Notes under the pieces: model-generated
The model's input: the letters and a program-made list of their open reading frames with translations, nothing else
Told to the model about the DNA's origin: nothing
Databases searched by the model: none
Shown here: positions 9,631 to 20,004 of the stretch, in pieces
How the letters are laid out: each line of letters starts with the position of its first letter
How positions within the stretch are numbered: position 1 is the stretch's first letter
Program-made: the position numbers and the translations under genes
DNA from: Histomonas meleagridis
Taxonomy: Eukaryota; Parabasalia; Tritrichomonadida; Dientamoebidae
Length of the DNA stretch: 64,000 bases
NCBI GenBank assembly: GCA_020186115.1
Contig: WSYJ01000173.1
Coordinates: 62,001 to 126,000 of the forward strand
Direction of reading: 5' to 3'

Positions 9631-10242
9631 ATGCAAGAAAGAAAGTTTCCGGCCAGTAAAGAAATTGAGCTCCGAAGACCACAAATTCTTTTTGTTGGAG
9701 ATATGGCCATTGGCAAAACATGTTTTTTGCTTCGGCTGACTGAAGGCAAATTCATGATTATTAACGAAGCAGTGACTCCTGATTGTTATGAATTCAACAT
9801 TATGTACGAAAATATTCCATATGCTATTCGTGGATATGAATTTGCCATAATACCAGGTTATGGACAATTTGATCCATTCACAATTTACCAAATAGATGTT
9901 ATAATATTTTGTTTTTCACTTGTTTCTCTAAACTCTTTTCAAAATATTCGCGACGTATATCTTAAAGATAACCCAAAAATGAAGAGAAGACCTTGTATTT
10001 TGATTGGGTTAAAAAGTGATCTTCGCGATGAAAATAATCAAGAAGATCATAACATAGTTCCAACTTCACGTGGAGAAGAACTTAAAAATATTATTGGTGC
10101 ATATGAATATATTGAATGTTCTTCTTTGACTGGTAAAAACATTTCAAAAGTATTACCAGCCGTACTTCGAATCATTGCATCTAAGGATTATGTACCTCCT
10201 TCATATAATGATGAAAGTGAACGAAAATGTGTAATAAACTAA
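9631..10242 (+). CDS. Divergent Rho/Ras-like small GTPase with CAAX end
   Basis: This is a 203-residue GTPase-fold protein. The P-loop GDMAIGKT is intact. Switch II is abnormal: IIPGYGQFD replaces DTAGQE, although a Gln remains. The base-recognition motif is LKSDLRD instead of TKxD/NKxD, and G5 is CSSLTGKN, close to Rho proteins. The C-terminus CVIN fits a CAAX prenylation box, so membrane attachment is expected. An upstream in-frame ATG at 9529 would add 34 residues rich in hydrophobic and basic side chains; I prefer ATG 9631 because it gives a normal GTPase N-terminus. Nucleotide binding is probable, but normal GTP hydrolysis is uncertain. Confidence 0.75.
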   Translation: MQERKFPASKEIELRRPQILFVGDMAIGKTCFLLRLTEGKFMIINEAVTPDCYEFNIMYENIPYAIRGYEFAIIPGYGQFDPFTIYQIDVIIFCFSLVSLNSFQNIRDVYLKDNPKMKRRPCILIGLKSDLRDENNQEDHNIVPTSRGEELKNIIGAYEYIECSSLTGKNISKVLPAVLRIIASKDYVPPSYNDESERKCVIN

Positions 10243-10470
10243 ATATCATAAATCTAAGTCATTAATTTAAATAATTTTCATTCATGAACTTGAAGTTAAG
10301 TCAAAATGAAAAAGTATTTTTTAATATTTTAATCATTTAAAGACATTAATGACAATAGCAATGCAAATGAAATAAATTTTTATATATTTTTATTGAAACT
10401 AATGACCAATTGTTCAAATGTTCAACACATATTGAAAAACGAAATAAATAAAAACATTTGGCATTGACAT

Positions 10471-11073
10471 TCAGCAGCACGCATCTTCTTTTGTTTCTTT
10501 TTCTGGAAGTTTTCTTTCAGTTGAAAAAATTTTTTTCTCACAAATAAGTTGAAAAACATTTTCGAATAACAATTCAACATTTTCGCCTGTACGCGCAGAA
10601 GTAAAATATGTTTTCAAATCCATAGGATCTGTATAATCTAATGCATCACCTGTCGATACGCAAGAACCATCATTTTTATATAAATCAATTTTGTTACCTA
10701 CAATGAATTTAATTGGGTCTTTCTCATCTGCACGCTCATCAACTTCTTTAAGCCACTCTCCTATGTTATTAAATGAATTTTTATTTGTAACATCATAAAC
10801 ACAAATAAAAGCTTGAACGCCTTTATAGTAAAGTGGTATGAGAGATCTATACTTTTCATCCCCTGCTGTATCGAATATGCTAATGCTAACTTTAGTGTTA
10901 TTATAATCATATTTGCAAGAAACAGTTTTTACCCCAATACTTGTTTCATATTTGTCATTAAATTTTGAATACACAAAACTGTTGATTAGGGATGTCTTAC
11001 CTACGTAAGAATCACCAATGAAGACAATCCTAGCTCGAAATTCGGGTGCTTCAACTTCATCATCTTGAATCAT
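10471..11073 (-). CDS. Rab-family small GTPase
   Basis: This is a 200-residue Rab. It has the P-loop GDSYVGKT (20-27), effector-side SIGVKTV, DTAG at 68-71, GNKID (126-130) and a SART-type G5 (TSARTGEN). It ends in CC for double geranylgeranylation, so it should act in vesicle traffic. The key switch II glutamine is replaced: the sequence reads DTAGDEKYRS where Rabs have DTAGQE. That change usually lowers intrinsic and GAP-stimulated hydrolysis in Rabs. It starts at ATG 11073. A TCACA initiator-like site lies 10 nt upstream, preceded by GCTTTTTGAA. Confidence 0.9.
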   Translation of the reverse strand: MIQDDEVEAPEFRARIVFIGDSYVGKTSLINSFVYSKFNDKYETSIGVKTVSCKYDYNNTKVSISIFDTAGDEKYRSLIPLYYKGVQAFICVYDVTNKNSFNNIGEWLKEVDERADEKDPIKFIVGNKIDLYKNDGSCVSTGDALDYTDPMDLKTYFTSARTGENVELLFENVFQLICEKKIFSTERKLPEKETKEDACC

Positions 11074-11974
11074 TTTTTTCTGTGATATTCAAAAAGCTTT
11101 CAATTTTTTGGTTTGACAATTTTGCTTAAAACATAATTTTCTCAAAAATTAATGAAAATTTTCTCCTTTATCAAAAATAAAAAAATTAAACCATATAATA
11201 TTGAAATGATATCTTGAAAATTTAATTTTTATTAATATCTTATCTCAAAAAATATTAAAATTTACAAAAATCAAATTTTAAAACCTAAGATTGTCAAATG
11301 TATTCGTTTAAGTATTTATTTAATTTGGATATTTTCATGTTGATATTTATTATTTTTGCGATGTTTTTAAAGTTATCTTTGTACACTTATATTCTTTTTT
11401 TTTTTTCGATTAAGTATTTATTAAATAGATTCCTTTTGATGAATAAAAAATAGAATATTTTTGATATTTTCTTTTCTTTTCGAAAAATTAATTTTATTAC
11501 ATTCTTTTTTGATTCTTTTTTGTCAATACAATTTTTACGTTGATATTATATTATTATTCTCAAAAATTCAAAATATACTATATTTTAAAAAAAATATACA
11601 TGTTCAAGAGCAGTTGAAACTATAAAGTCGATTGTTTTCAATGAAAGCGCATTCAAAATTCAATGAAAACCTATTGTTAATTGCATTGAATGAAACTTTT
11701 TGAGCGTTATTCCTTCAAAAGTCCGTTCGATATGCCAATAAATATCATTTTCTCTCATTTTTTAGGCTTTCCGGTAATTGAAATGAAATAATATGACGTC
11801 ACTTTTTAATTTGAACATTATGTTTCAGCTTTGTGAAAATATTCCGATTGCTAAATCAACAAAACATTTCTAAACGAAAGTCATACAAATGAACTGGCAA
11901 AAAGGCGGCGCGGTTGAAGATTTCTGTATCGTTCTTGACTGATTTATTAGCAAGTTCCTCAAGTTTTCTCGCAA
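11074..11974. other. Long AT-rich intergenic region
   Basis: No ORF or RNA gene is visible. Several T-runs occur. AACTTTTTGAGCG at 11694-11706 is a copy of the recurrent upstream motif, about 270 bp before the BspA-like gene. Confidence 0.5.
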
Positions 11975-13621
11975 ATGTGTTCTATTGTTTTATCCATGCA
12001 CATCTTTTGCTTATTACAAATCTTTCCAAATTCAGGTAGAAAGATTTTTAGTGATCAATTATCTATTTCTCAAACTCTCAAACACACTCCTTACCTTACT
12101 TTGGAATCCAAAGGGTATACATATTTACCATTCTCAACCTATAACAATGAGAGTGTATCCATTAAAGAATCAAGTTTTATTATGATAAAAGCGAATGAAT
12201 CGAATATCATTACAGAAGAATATCAGCATCATTTCTCTTTACTAAAGTTGCCGGTATCATATGTTAAACATTATTTTAGATTCTTCCCTTTGGTATTTAA
12301 TCATTTTTCAATAAAAGCTCATTTACCAATTTCATTAAATAACTTCATGAAGAAAATGTTCAAATTCAATGAAACTGTTCAAGTTCTAATTTATAACTTT
12401 TTTATTTTGGGATTTTTTTTATTATATGAAATCAAATTTTTTAGGAATAAATTGAAAACAAACGAAAAGAAAAAACATAAAAATGTTTTAATTTTTGTAA
12501 TGTTTTTCATGAATTCTTATCAAATATTTCATGAACATAATTCAACACTTTTAATCATAAATACAAATGAATTTGAAGATATTAATGAATATCAAGATAA
12601 CACGAAATTTATAATTATCAGTGAAAATATTTATACAATTCCAGGTGGTTCATTTTCAGAATGGCCTTCAGTTGTTTCAGTTAATTTTGGTAATTCTATA
12701 TCAGACATTGGGAATTATGTGTTTTCTTTATGTTCTAATTTAGAAACGATTATTTTTGGAGAAAATGTTACAACAATTGGAGGTTCAGCATTTTCATCAT
12801 GTTCATCAATCAAAAACATTACAATTCCAAATTCAGTCACAACAATTGGTGGTTCATCATTTTCATTATGTTCTAATTTAACGATATTAACACTTGGCTA
12901 TGGAATCAAAGAAATTGGAAATTCAGCATTTGGGAATTGTTATAGTCTTCGATGCATTTATTATTATGGAGATTCAGAACCAAGTATTGGAGAAAGTGCA
13001 TTTTTTAATGTTTCAACAAGTGTTATCACATATTCAACATACATTGGAAGTAAATTTGGAAATTTAGATGTTGCCAAAGAGAACACAGAAGGAACATGCG
13101 AACCACTTCCAACACGTTCATTTAGTCAGTCGAATACATTTACTGAATCACTTCAAAGTGATATTTCATTATCATTTTCATATACATTAACAATTACATT
13201 ATCAATTACACATTCATTAACTATTTATGAAACACAAACGAAAACATTTTCATTATATATAAACAATTCGGCATTTTCATATATTGAAACAGAATTTATT
13301 TATTACAGTTATACAGTTGTTATTTATTCGACTTATTATAATTATTATTCCAATTTCTTTACAATGTTTCATACTTCCAATGAAAATTCGCCAAATGGAA
13401 TTACGACAAATGTTTTGATTGGAATTATTTGCGGATCATTTGCATTTGTTTTGATCATTGTTGGAATTGTTATATTTTTAGTGAGAAGTAATAATAAGAA
13501 AGAAAAATCGATTTCAAAGTTACAGTTTAAGGATACAACAACATCAAGTACAAAGCAAATCGAAGAAGTAAATAGTTTAGTTGAAGATATTGTGAAAGAA
13601 GATGAAGACAATTGGCTATGA
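11975..13621 (+). CDS. BspA-like leucine-rich repeat membrane protein, copy A
   Basis: This 548-residue protein is of the trichomonad BspA-like (LRR_5) family, thought to be surface adhesins. Residues 1-170 are unique and contain two hydrophobic segments (near 135-155 and 168-182). LRRs follow at about 220-350, with the usual IGxxAFxxCxxL pattern (IGNYVFSLCSNLETI, IGGSAFSSCSSIKNI, IGGSSFSLCSNLTIL, IGNSAFGNCYSLRCI). A Ser/Thr-rich stretch, a transmembrane helix (LIGIICGSFAFVLIIVGIVI) and a short charged cytosolic tail complete it. Nucleotides 12492-13369 appear identical to 14983-15938 in copy B apart from one 78-nt gap; both ends are unrelated. The long N-terminus before the LRRs is unusual, so a start nearer MFFMNSYQIF remains possible. 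Confidence 0.75.
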   Translation: MCSIVLSMHIFCLLQIFPNSGRKIFSDQLSISQTLKHTPYLTLESKGYTYLPFSTYNNESVSIKESSFIMIKANESNIITEEYQHHFSLLKLPVSYVKHYFRFFPLVFNHFSIKAHLPISLNNFMKKMFKFNETVQVLIYNFFILGFFLLYEIKFFRNKLKTNEKKKHKNVLIFVMFFMNSYQIFHEHNSTLLIINTNEFEDINEYQDNTKFIIISENIYTIPGGSFSEWPSVVSVNFGNSISDIGNYVFSLCSNLETIIFGENVTTIGGSAFSSCSSIKNITIPNSVTTIGGSSFSLCSNLTILTLGYGIKEIGNSAFGNCYSLRCIYYYGDSEPSIGESAFFNVSTSVITYSTYIGSKFGNLDVAKENTEGTCEPLPTRSFSQSNTFTESLQSDISLSFSYTLTITLSITHSLTIYETQTKTFSLYINNSAFSYIETEFIYYSYTVVIYSTYYNYYSNFFTMFHTSNENSPNGITTNVLIGIICGSFAFVLIIVGIVIFLVRSNNKKEKSISKLQFKDTTTSSTKQIEEVNSLVEDIVKEDEDNWL

Positions 13622-14339
13622 ATAAACTGTGTAATGATAAATATTTTTGTTTTATTTATATATAAAATTATTTTGTTGTTATACAAAATAAAATGTAATC
13701 ATATTAACGATGATGTCATTCTGACTTTTTAATGTTTTCATAATAAAAAAATTTAATTTTGAAGTGTTTAAGTAGTATCACTGACTTTATATATAACAAG
13801 GCAAATATTGTTGAATAAATGATCAATGATTTCAAATTATGCTTTAACTTCTATTAAATGTTGACTCTTTTGAATGAACATTACTCGGATACATTATCCT
13901 TAAAAGCAAAATATCTTGTTTAAATCAAAGATACATTGAAAGGGATTATGTACATGAAGAGCTTCTTATGTAATATGTTTATTTTAAATAATGAAGGGAC
14001 TTTAAATCATCAAATGAAAGAATTCTCAATGCTTTAAAGAAAGATGAAATTTTATCATGATGGAATCAATTTTAACAAGTGAACGGCACATCAAATTAGA
14101 GCATAAATCCAACTCTATCACATATATTCATTATGTTATTTAAAAGTGTCTTCATAATGTTATAAAGTCGTTTCTTTGATTGTCTTTTTAAAAAATCGAT
14201 TCAAATATCTCAAAATCGATTTGAAAAACTTCAATTAAACAACAGGTTTTTTAATGTTTAACCGTGAGATTTTAAACTTTTGTGAAAGCCGATATATATA
14301 TATTTGGTGGAGGGCCCGAAATATATTACAAGCTGAAAC
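13622..14339. other. Intergenic region between BspA-like copies
   Basis: The region is AT-rich and I see no gene. A TATATATATATTT run lies about 50 bp before the copy B start. Confidence 0.5.
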
Positions 14340-16214
14340 ATGAAAATCTTTCTTTTGTTCAGCATTTCGATCATGGCAAAACGATTAATAACCGATATAA
14401 AGCTTATTACACCTTATATCATTCAAAAAGAAATATTACAAATACAAAATGACAAAAGAAAAGAAGGATTGACTTACCAATGTGATAGAGAAGTTTCAGT
14501 TAATGAAATTATGATCAAAAAATTCAAAAGATTTAATAATAATTATAAAGTTTTGATAAAGGTATTTTCTTTAAATTCAAGGCTTAACAATAAATCAGCA
14601 ACAATTGTACATCATGATTTTAATAACAAACAAAAATTTCCACAATCATATTTTTCAAACATTTTGAAAAAATACTTTAAAATCGATATATTTGTCAAAA
14701 ATGGAATATTTATGAGAACTTTTAACAAATCTTATGAAGATATATCTTCGATTAAACGCGAATCTTCACGTTTTTTGATGATGCAAAACGATATCGAAGT
14801 CGGACCAAATATTTTAAATGTTTTACTTCAGTTAACCATCATTTTTTCAATGATATTTTCGGTTATTTATATGAAATTTTATCAGAAAAATACAATTTCG
14901 GTTCAGAAAATATTGACGACCAAATATGTATTGGAAGTAAAAGAAAAGAAAAAAATTGAAAATATTTTTGTTTTTATTTCTGTTTTTGTAATGTTTTTCA
15001 TGAATTCTTATCAAATATTTCATGAACATAATTCAACACTTTTAATCATAAATACAAATGAATTTGAAGATATTAATGAATATCAAGATAACACGAAATT
15101 TATAATTATCAGTGAAAATATTTATACAATTCCAGGTGGTTCATTTTCAGAATGGCCTTCAGTTGTTTCAGTTAATTTTGGTAATTCTATATCAGACATT
15201 GGGAATTATGTGTTTTCTTTATGTTCTAATTTAGAAACGATTATTTTTGGAGAAAATGTTACAACAATTGGAGGTTCAGCATTTTCATCATGTTCATCAA
15301 TCAAAAACATTACAATTCCAAATTCAGTCACAACAATTGGTGGTTCATCATTTTCATTATGTTCTAATTTAACGATATTAACACTTGGCTATGGAATCAA
15401 AGAAATTGGAAATTCAGCATTTGGGAATTGTTATAGTCTTCGATGCATTTATTATTATGGAGATTCAGAACCAAGTATTGGAGAAAGTGCATTTTTTAAT
15501 GTTTCAACAAGTGTTATCACATATTCAACATACATTGGAAGTAAATTTGGAAATTTAGATGTTGCCAAAGAGAACACAGAAGGAACATGCGAACCACTTC
15601 CAACACGTTCATTTAGTCAGTCGAATACATTTACTGAATCAAATATATATGCACAAACAGATTCAATTCCATTCTCAGAATTATGTTCAATTAGTCAGTC
15701 GAACACATTTACTTCATCACTTCAAAGTGATATTTCATTATCATTTTCATATACATTAACAATTACATTATCAATTACACATTCATTAACTATTTATGAA
15801 ACACAAACGAAAACATTTTCATTATATATAAACAATTCGGCATTTTCATATATTGAAACAGAATTTATTTATTACAGTTATACAGTTGTTATTTATTCGA
15901 CTTATTATAATTATTATTCCAATTTCTTTACAATGTTTTACACTGATAATAATAATCAAAACAATGATAATAAAACAACAATTATTATCATTTCTGTTTG
16001 TGTAATTGTGATAGTAATAGCTATTATCATATCATTAATTATATTATTGAAACATATTAGAAATAAAAAAGAAGTAATTTATGAAAATGATAAATCAGAA
16101 CATAATGAAAATGAAACAACGAATACATTTACTACGGGAATAAGTAATATAACTATTGAAGAAGATCCATTCGCGGAAGATTTCCGAGAAGAAAAATTTA
16201 TTGAACAAATATAA
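14340..16214 (+). CDS. BspA-like leucine-rich repeat membrane protein, copy B
   Basis: The protein has 624 residues. Residues 1-215 are unlike copy A in sequence but have the same plan: basic, with two hydrophobic segments (near 158-175 and 208-222) before the LRR block. The LRR core matches copy A residue for residue. Copy B has 26 extra residues in the Ser/Thr-rich stretch, between two copies of a SQSNTFT repeat. The C-terminal part differs again: a new transmembrane helix (IIIISVCVIVIVIAIIISLI) and a tail ending in acidic residues. The shared core with distinct ends suggests recent gene conversion or domain shuffling. Surface location is inferred from the family and topology. Confidence 0.75.
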   Translation: MKIFLLFSISIMAKRLITDIKLITPYIIQKEILQIQNDKRKEGLTYQCDREVSVNEIMIKKFKRFNNNYKVLIKVFSLNSRLNNKSATIVHHDFNNKQKFPQSYFSNILKKYFKIDIFVKNGIFMRTFNKSYEDISSIKRESSRFLMMQNDIEVGPNILNVLLQLTIIFSMIFSVIYMKFYQKNTISVQKILTTKYVLEVKEKKKIENIFVFISVFVMFFMNSYQIFHEHNSTLLIINTNEFEDINEYQDNTKFIIISENIYTIPGGSFSEWPSVVSVNFGNSISDIGNYVFSLCSNLETIIFGENVTTIGGSAFSSCSSIKNITIPNSVTTIGGSSFSLCSNLTILTLGYGIKEIGNSAFGNCYSLRCIYYYGDSEPSIGESAFFNVSTSVITYSTYIGSKFGNLDVAKENTEGTCEPLPTRSFSQSNTFTESNIYAQTDSIPFSELCSISQSNTFTSSLQSDISLSFSYTLTITLSITHSLTIYETQTKTFSLYINNSAFSYIETEFIYYSYTVVIYSTYYNYYSNFFTMFYTDNNNQNNDNKTTIIIISVCVIVIVIAIIISLIILLKHIRNKKEVIYENDKSEHNENETTNTFTTGISNITIEEDPFAEDFREEKFIEQI

Positions 16215-16953
16215 TTATCAATAAAAATACGATTTTTATGAATATTTGATATTGTATACAATGATAAGCCTAAATATAATCAAATCCTATGAAAAAAAAT
16301 ATTAGCATGAAGCATAACATATATATATATAATGAGGTAATTCAAAAATATATGGTTCATTCACATTACAAACTATAACTTTCACACTTACATATAATTA
16401 ACATAGAACTCATTATAAATCATTTAAAGAAACAAGTTCCAATGGTAAAAGAATTTATTCAAATGTAAAGAGTAAGGTGAAAGTAATAATAAATCAAGAA
16501 GTAAATCCAAAAAATGAGAAAAAGCATTCAAATTCATAATTTTTTTAAATTCAAAATTCTCTATAACAAATTCTGATTATATATCATATTTACTGATAGT
16601 CACATGTAAAAAACATTATAATTCGTTAAAAAGCATGAATAATGTTTTATCAAGCTATTGTTAAACAAATACATCACATCAAAATTGGTTTGTCTCTATG
16701 AGCATATCTCTCCCCAAGATGAAAAACACCAATCAAAACATAAAAATAGAAAAACATTCAAACAAATAATTCTCTACATCGAATTATGGTCATATTTCAT
16801 CTTTGCTGAAAGTCACATGTCAAAAACATTATAATTCGCTAACAAGAAAATTCTTCATCAACTTATGTCTAAACAAACACAGCGAAATTTGTTTTCCTCT
16901 GAGATCAGCGGAAGATGAAAAACACCAATAAAAACGTTCAAATTAATAATTAT
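16215..16953. repeat. Imperfect tandem duplication in intergenic DNA
   Basis: Two diverged copies of a ~200-bp unit lie at about 16512-16746 and 16747-16950. Both contain GTCACATGT(a/c)AAAAACATTA followed later by GATGAAAAACACCAAT. The second runs into the 3' end of the RalGAP-like gene. No ORF is visible. Confidence 0.6.
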
Positions 16954-19900
16954 TTATTCGATTTCCCAATTCTCTGCAATCCTAAACAACAAATTCTGAT
17001 CAAATTTTTCCTCGCACATTGTTTTGAACTTTGTTCTGCACATCAAATTCGTTCTCATGTTCTTACACGGCAGCAGCTGCTCGAACGTCACTGCCAGCAA
17101 GAACACAATCGACTTCGCGGACATTACCATCGGCTCGACGATCGGCAGTTTGATGTTGTTCACTTTCTCCATCAAACTGACGGAGTACAACGCCTCGAAA
17201 ATGGGCGTAACGACGAAAACGATTTTGTTCTTGAGCTCCTGTTGCGGCTTCAGCTGGAACTTTGTCTCGTTGAACAAAATTATGACATTTGATTTATCCT
17301 TCAAATCGAATATTGCGTTCGATTCTTCTTTTTCTGCGGCCATTTCAGGTGCTATGAACCCAACTAAGTGATTAACTGTTTGAATTGTTGGTATTTTACA
17401 TCTAAGATTTGGCAAATTTAATCGTTTCGAATTTGTTTCATCTATATCAATTAAATTACCAATTCGTTGTATAAATTTGTATAATGATTCTGTCATCACA
17501 TAATTGTTAGTGATATTAATATCATTTGACATAATGTGTAAAATCGGTATCGGCAAAACCGTCGGCACTTCTTTTTGATCGAAGCCGTTTATAACCGACT
17601 TGCAATCGGATACTTTATGAAACCGTATTTTCCTTGAATTATTTGAATCGAGTAACCCCGTTGTAATCAAGAAATCAATTAGTTTTGATCGTTTCGATTC
17701 AAATTTCAAGTTTGGAATATTGAAATTCATTTCACTCCAATTATTCCATTTTGTTGTTTCTTCTACAAATTGTTTAGCGAATGATTCATTTGAATTTTTA
17801 AGGTATTCTTCATCGATAGGTTTAATTTGTGGGGATTTCAAACCGATTTTAATTTTCGGTTCATTAATTTTTTGATTTTTAATTTCATCTGTTTTATTAA
17901 TTAAATTATTATCGAAACTTTTAATGTTATTCAGTAATTTAACTTTGACGATTGATTTACCGAAGTTTCCTCTAATTATTAAAACCAATTTTTTGTTATT
18001 TTCGATTGAAGTAATTAAAATCAAGTCATCGATCGTGAAACAATTTAATTTATAATTATCTTTGAACTTTTCGATTATCTCTTTTTCATTTATTTTCTCG
18101 TTAACTATTTTCCCTGTCATGAAAAGTATTTGTGTACAATATATTAAATATTTAATGTAATTATGTCTTGAATTGAACCAATGTTTTTTCTCTTTAACGT
18201 TTAATAAGTTTTTATTTAAGCAATTAATCAAATCGAAATAAGCGTTTACGTTATTTTTGTTTTTAGTGAATTGTTTCGGATTAAATTTAATGAACGAATA
18301 AAACATTTGTAATATTACAATGATTAAATTATTATTATCTTCTTCATCAACTTTAATCTCTATAAAGTTATTAACAATTTGTGACAATAAATTTTTTGAA
18401 GAAATTTCTTCAATTAAATTATTATTATTATTATATCTTATCAAAACACTGATAAATATTATTATCACTAATAACTTCGTAATGTCTTTGTTCGATTTAA
18501 TTAAATTAGAAATCAAATCAATGGAAATTACATCTTTAAAACTATTACAAAAACATAATAACTCAAAAATGTCAATCGAATCTTTCGTGTAATTCCATAT
18601 CGATGTGAATCCTTCTTTTATGTTTTTGTTCTCATCTTTACATATTTCAATCGCTGATATAAATCCATTTGTCATTGAGTTACATAATAAATCTGATAAA
18701 TATAACTTAAATGGTTCAATTGAAATTAAATATAAATTATTGATTTGTAACTTGGCTAAAAATGGTGCAATTTTTGAGCCTGTAACTAATACTAAATTAG
18801 AATACGCTAAAAAAGATGTGAACACTAATGGATGTTTCTCATTAACAAATAATAATATGGAAGTAATTAATCCAATTATAATTTCATTCAAATCAGCTAC
18901 ATCTAAGTTTTTGATAATGCTGAATAAAGTATTCAAATTGATGGAAACCGCCGGATCAAAAACTGGATCCTCTATCGTAGGGAAGAACGATAGGTATTTG
19001 CCAAATAAACTTATGAAAACTGATGCGTCATATTTCGCAACAAAAAGTTTCGACTTGGATGCTGATATCGCAACGTTAACAAGTAAATTAGAAATGTCAT
19101 ATAACATTGATATGTATTTGGTAAAATTATCGGGAACATTCGCTGCAGATTTATAATTTAATGATTTTAATGTATGATAAAATATAAGTGGTAACTTACT
19201 AGAAGAAATCAATTCATTAGGAATAAATGGTATAATAGGTTCATTAAACGTGTTTTCATCAGCTACATTATATGCAACTTTTAACAATTTACTAAATGTC
19301 TTTAATATGACTTTGCACCAAAAGACTGTAAACTCATTTGTAACACTCCACTGAGCTGAAAACGCAAAAATTTTCGTCCATATTCGTTCGTAAGGATATG
19401 GATACATATATAAAGCACCGAATAAACATTCAAGAAATTTAGAACGTAATGAAATAAGGCTTTTGTTGGTGGATCCCTTTGGATTTGGCGTGTTCATTAA
19501 GGAATCTGTGATGCCAACAAGAATTTGAATTAATGTAATCCAAGTTTCCCGATTGAGATTTTTAACATCAATGATAATTGAAACATAAATATCAACTATC
19601 GAAAATAAATAGTCTAAATATTCTTTGTTTTTAGATTCTGGAAATGTATATAAAAATGGTTGTGAAATTTGACAACATATTTTCGCAACACAACAATTTT
19701 TAAAGTCTGGATTAAAAAATTCATGAGAAAGGAGATTCTTTGTAAAAGTAATTGCTTTCTTATGATTTTGTAATTGTTCTGGTGGAAGTGATAAAGCTGC
19801 AGCAAGTACTTCAATTAAGAAAGAAACTTTCTCTGGTGTATCTGATATTTGAGTAAAATCTGCACTTGAAATAAAATCTAAATATAGTAATGCCGTCTTC

Positions 19901-20004
19901 TCAATGATTTCTTCAGGATATACTGAAAGAACATAACTTTTGGGATTATCTCGATATATACCTTTTTCGATAATTGAAGGAAGAATGAAAGACTTTTGAT
20001 TCAT
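16954..20004 (-). CDS. RalGAP/tuberin-like protein with C-terminal Rap-GAP-type domain
   Basis: The protein has 1016 residues and starts at an ATG. The first ~800 residues are helical and repeat-like, with Asn/Lys-rich loops. The C-terminal ~180 residues resemble the Rap/Ral-GAP domain of tuberin and RalGAP alpha: FIQRIGNLI, then HLVGFIAPE, then NVIILFNET (equivalent to VHIVWSEH), and finally KIVFVVTPIFEALYSVSLM. The helix that normally carries the catalytic asparagine thumb is replaced by a charged stretch (MAAEKEESNAIFDL), so activity is uncertain. These proteins regulate Rheb or Ral-type GTPases. The match is by eye and moderate. A plain ARM-like scaffold is the alternative. Confidence 0.55.
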   Translation of the reverse strand: MNQKSFILPSIIEKGIYRDNPKSYVLSVYPEEIIEKTALLYLDFISSADFTQISDTPEKVSFLIEVLAAALSLPPEQLQNHKKAITFTKNLLSHEFFNPDFKNCCVAKICCQISQPFLYTFPESKNKEYLDYLFSIVDIYVSIIIDVKNLNRETWITLIQILVGITDSLMNTPNPKGSTNKSLISLRSKFLECLFGALYMYPYPYERIWTKIFAFSAQWSVTNEFTVFWCKVILKTFSKLLKVAYNVADENTFNEPIIPFIPNELISSSKLPLIFYHTLKSLNYKSAANVPDNFTKYISMLYDISNLLVNVAISASKSKLFVAKYDASVFISLFGKYLSFFPTIEDPVFDPAVSINLNTLFSIIKNLDVADLNEIIIGLITSILLFVNEKHPLVFTSFLAYSNLVLVTGSKIAPFLAKLQINNLYLISIEPFKLYLSDLLCNSMTNGFISAIEICKDENKNIKEGFTSIWNYTKDSIDIFELLCFCNSFKDVISIDLISNLIKSNKDITKLLVIIIFISVLIRYNNNNNLIEEISSKNLLSQIVNNFIEIKVDEEDNNNLIIVILQMFYSFIKFNPKQFTKNKNNVNAYFDLINCLNKNLLNVKEKKHWFNSRHNYIKYLIYCTQILFMTGKIVNEKINEKEIIEKFKDNYKLNCFTIDDLILITSIENNKKLVLIIRGNFGKSIVKVKLLNNIKSFDNNLINKTDEIKNQKINEPKIKIGLKSPQIKPIDEEYLKNSNESFAKQFVEETTKWNNWSEMNFNIPNLKFESKRSKLIDFLITTGLLDSNNSRKIRFHKVSDCKSVINGFDQKEVPTVLPIPILHIMSNDINITNNYVMTESLYKFIQRIGNLIDIDETNSKRLNLPNLRCKIPTIQTVNHLVGFIAPEMAAEKEESNAIFDLKDKSNVIILFNETKFQLKPQQELKNKIVFVVTPIFEALYSVSLMEKVNNIKLPIVEPMVMSAKSIVFLLAVTFEQLLPCKNMRTNLMCRTKFKTMCEEKFDQNLLFRIAENWEIE

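Noticed and set aside
17024-19156. Plus-strand open frames opposite the RalGAP-like gene
   Set aside because: Antisense shadows of a long coding frame; no domain or start context supports them.
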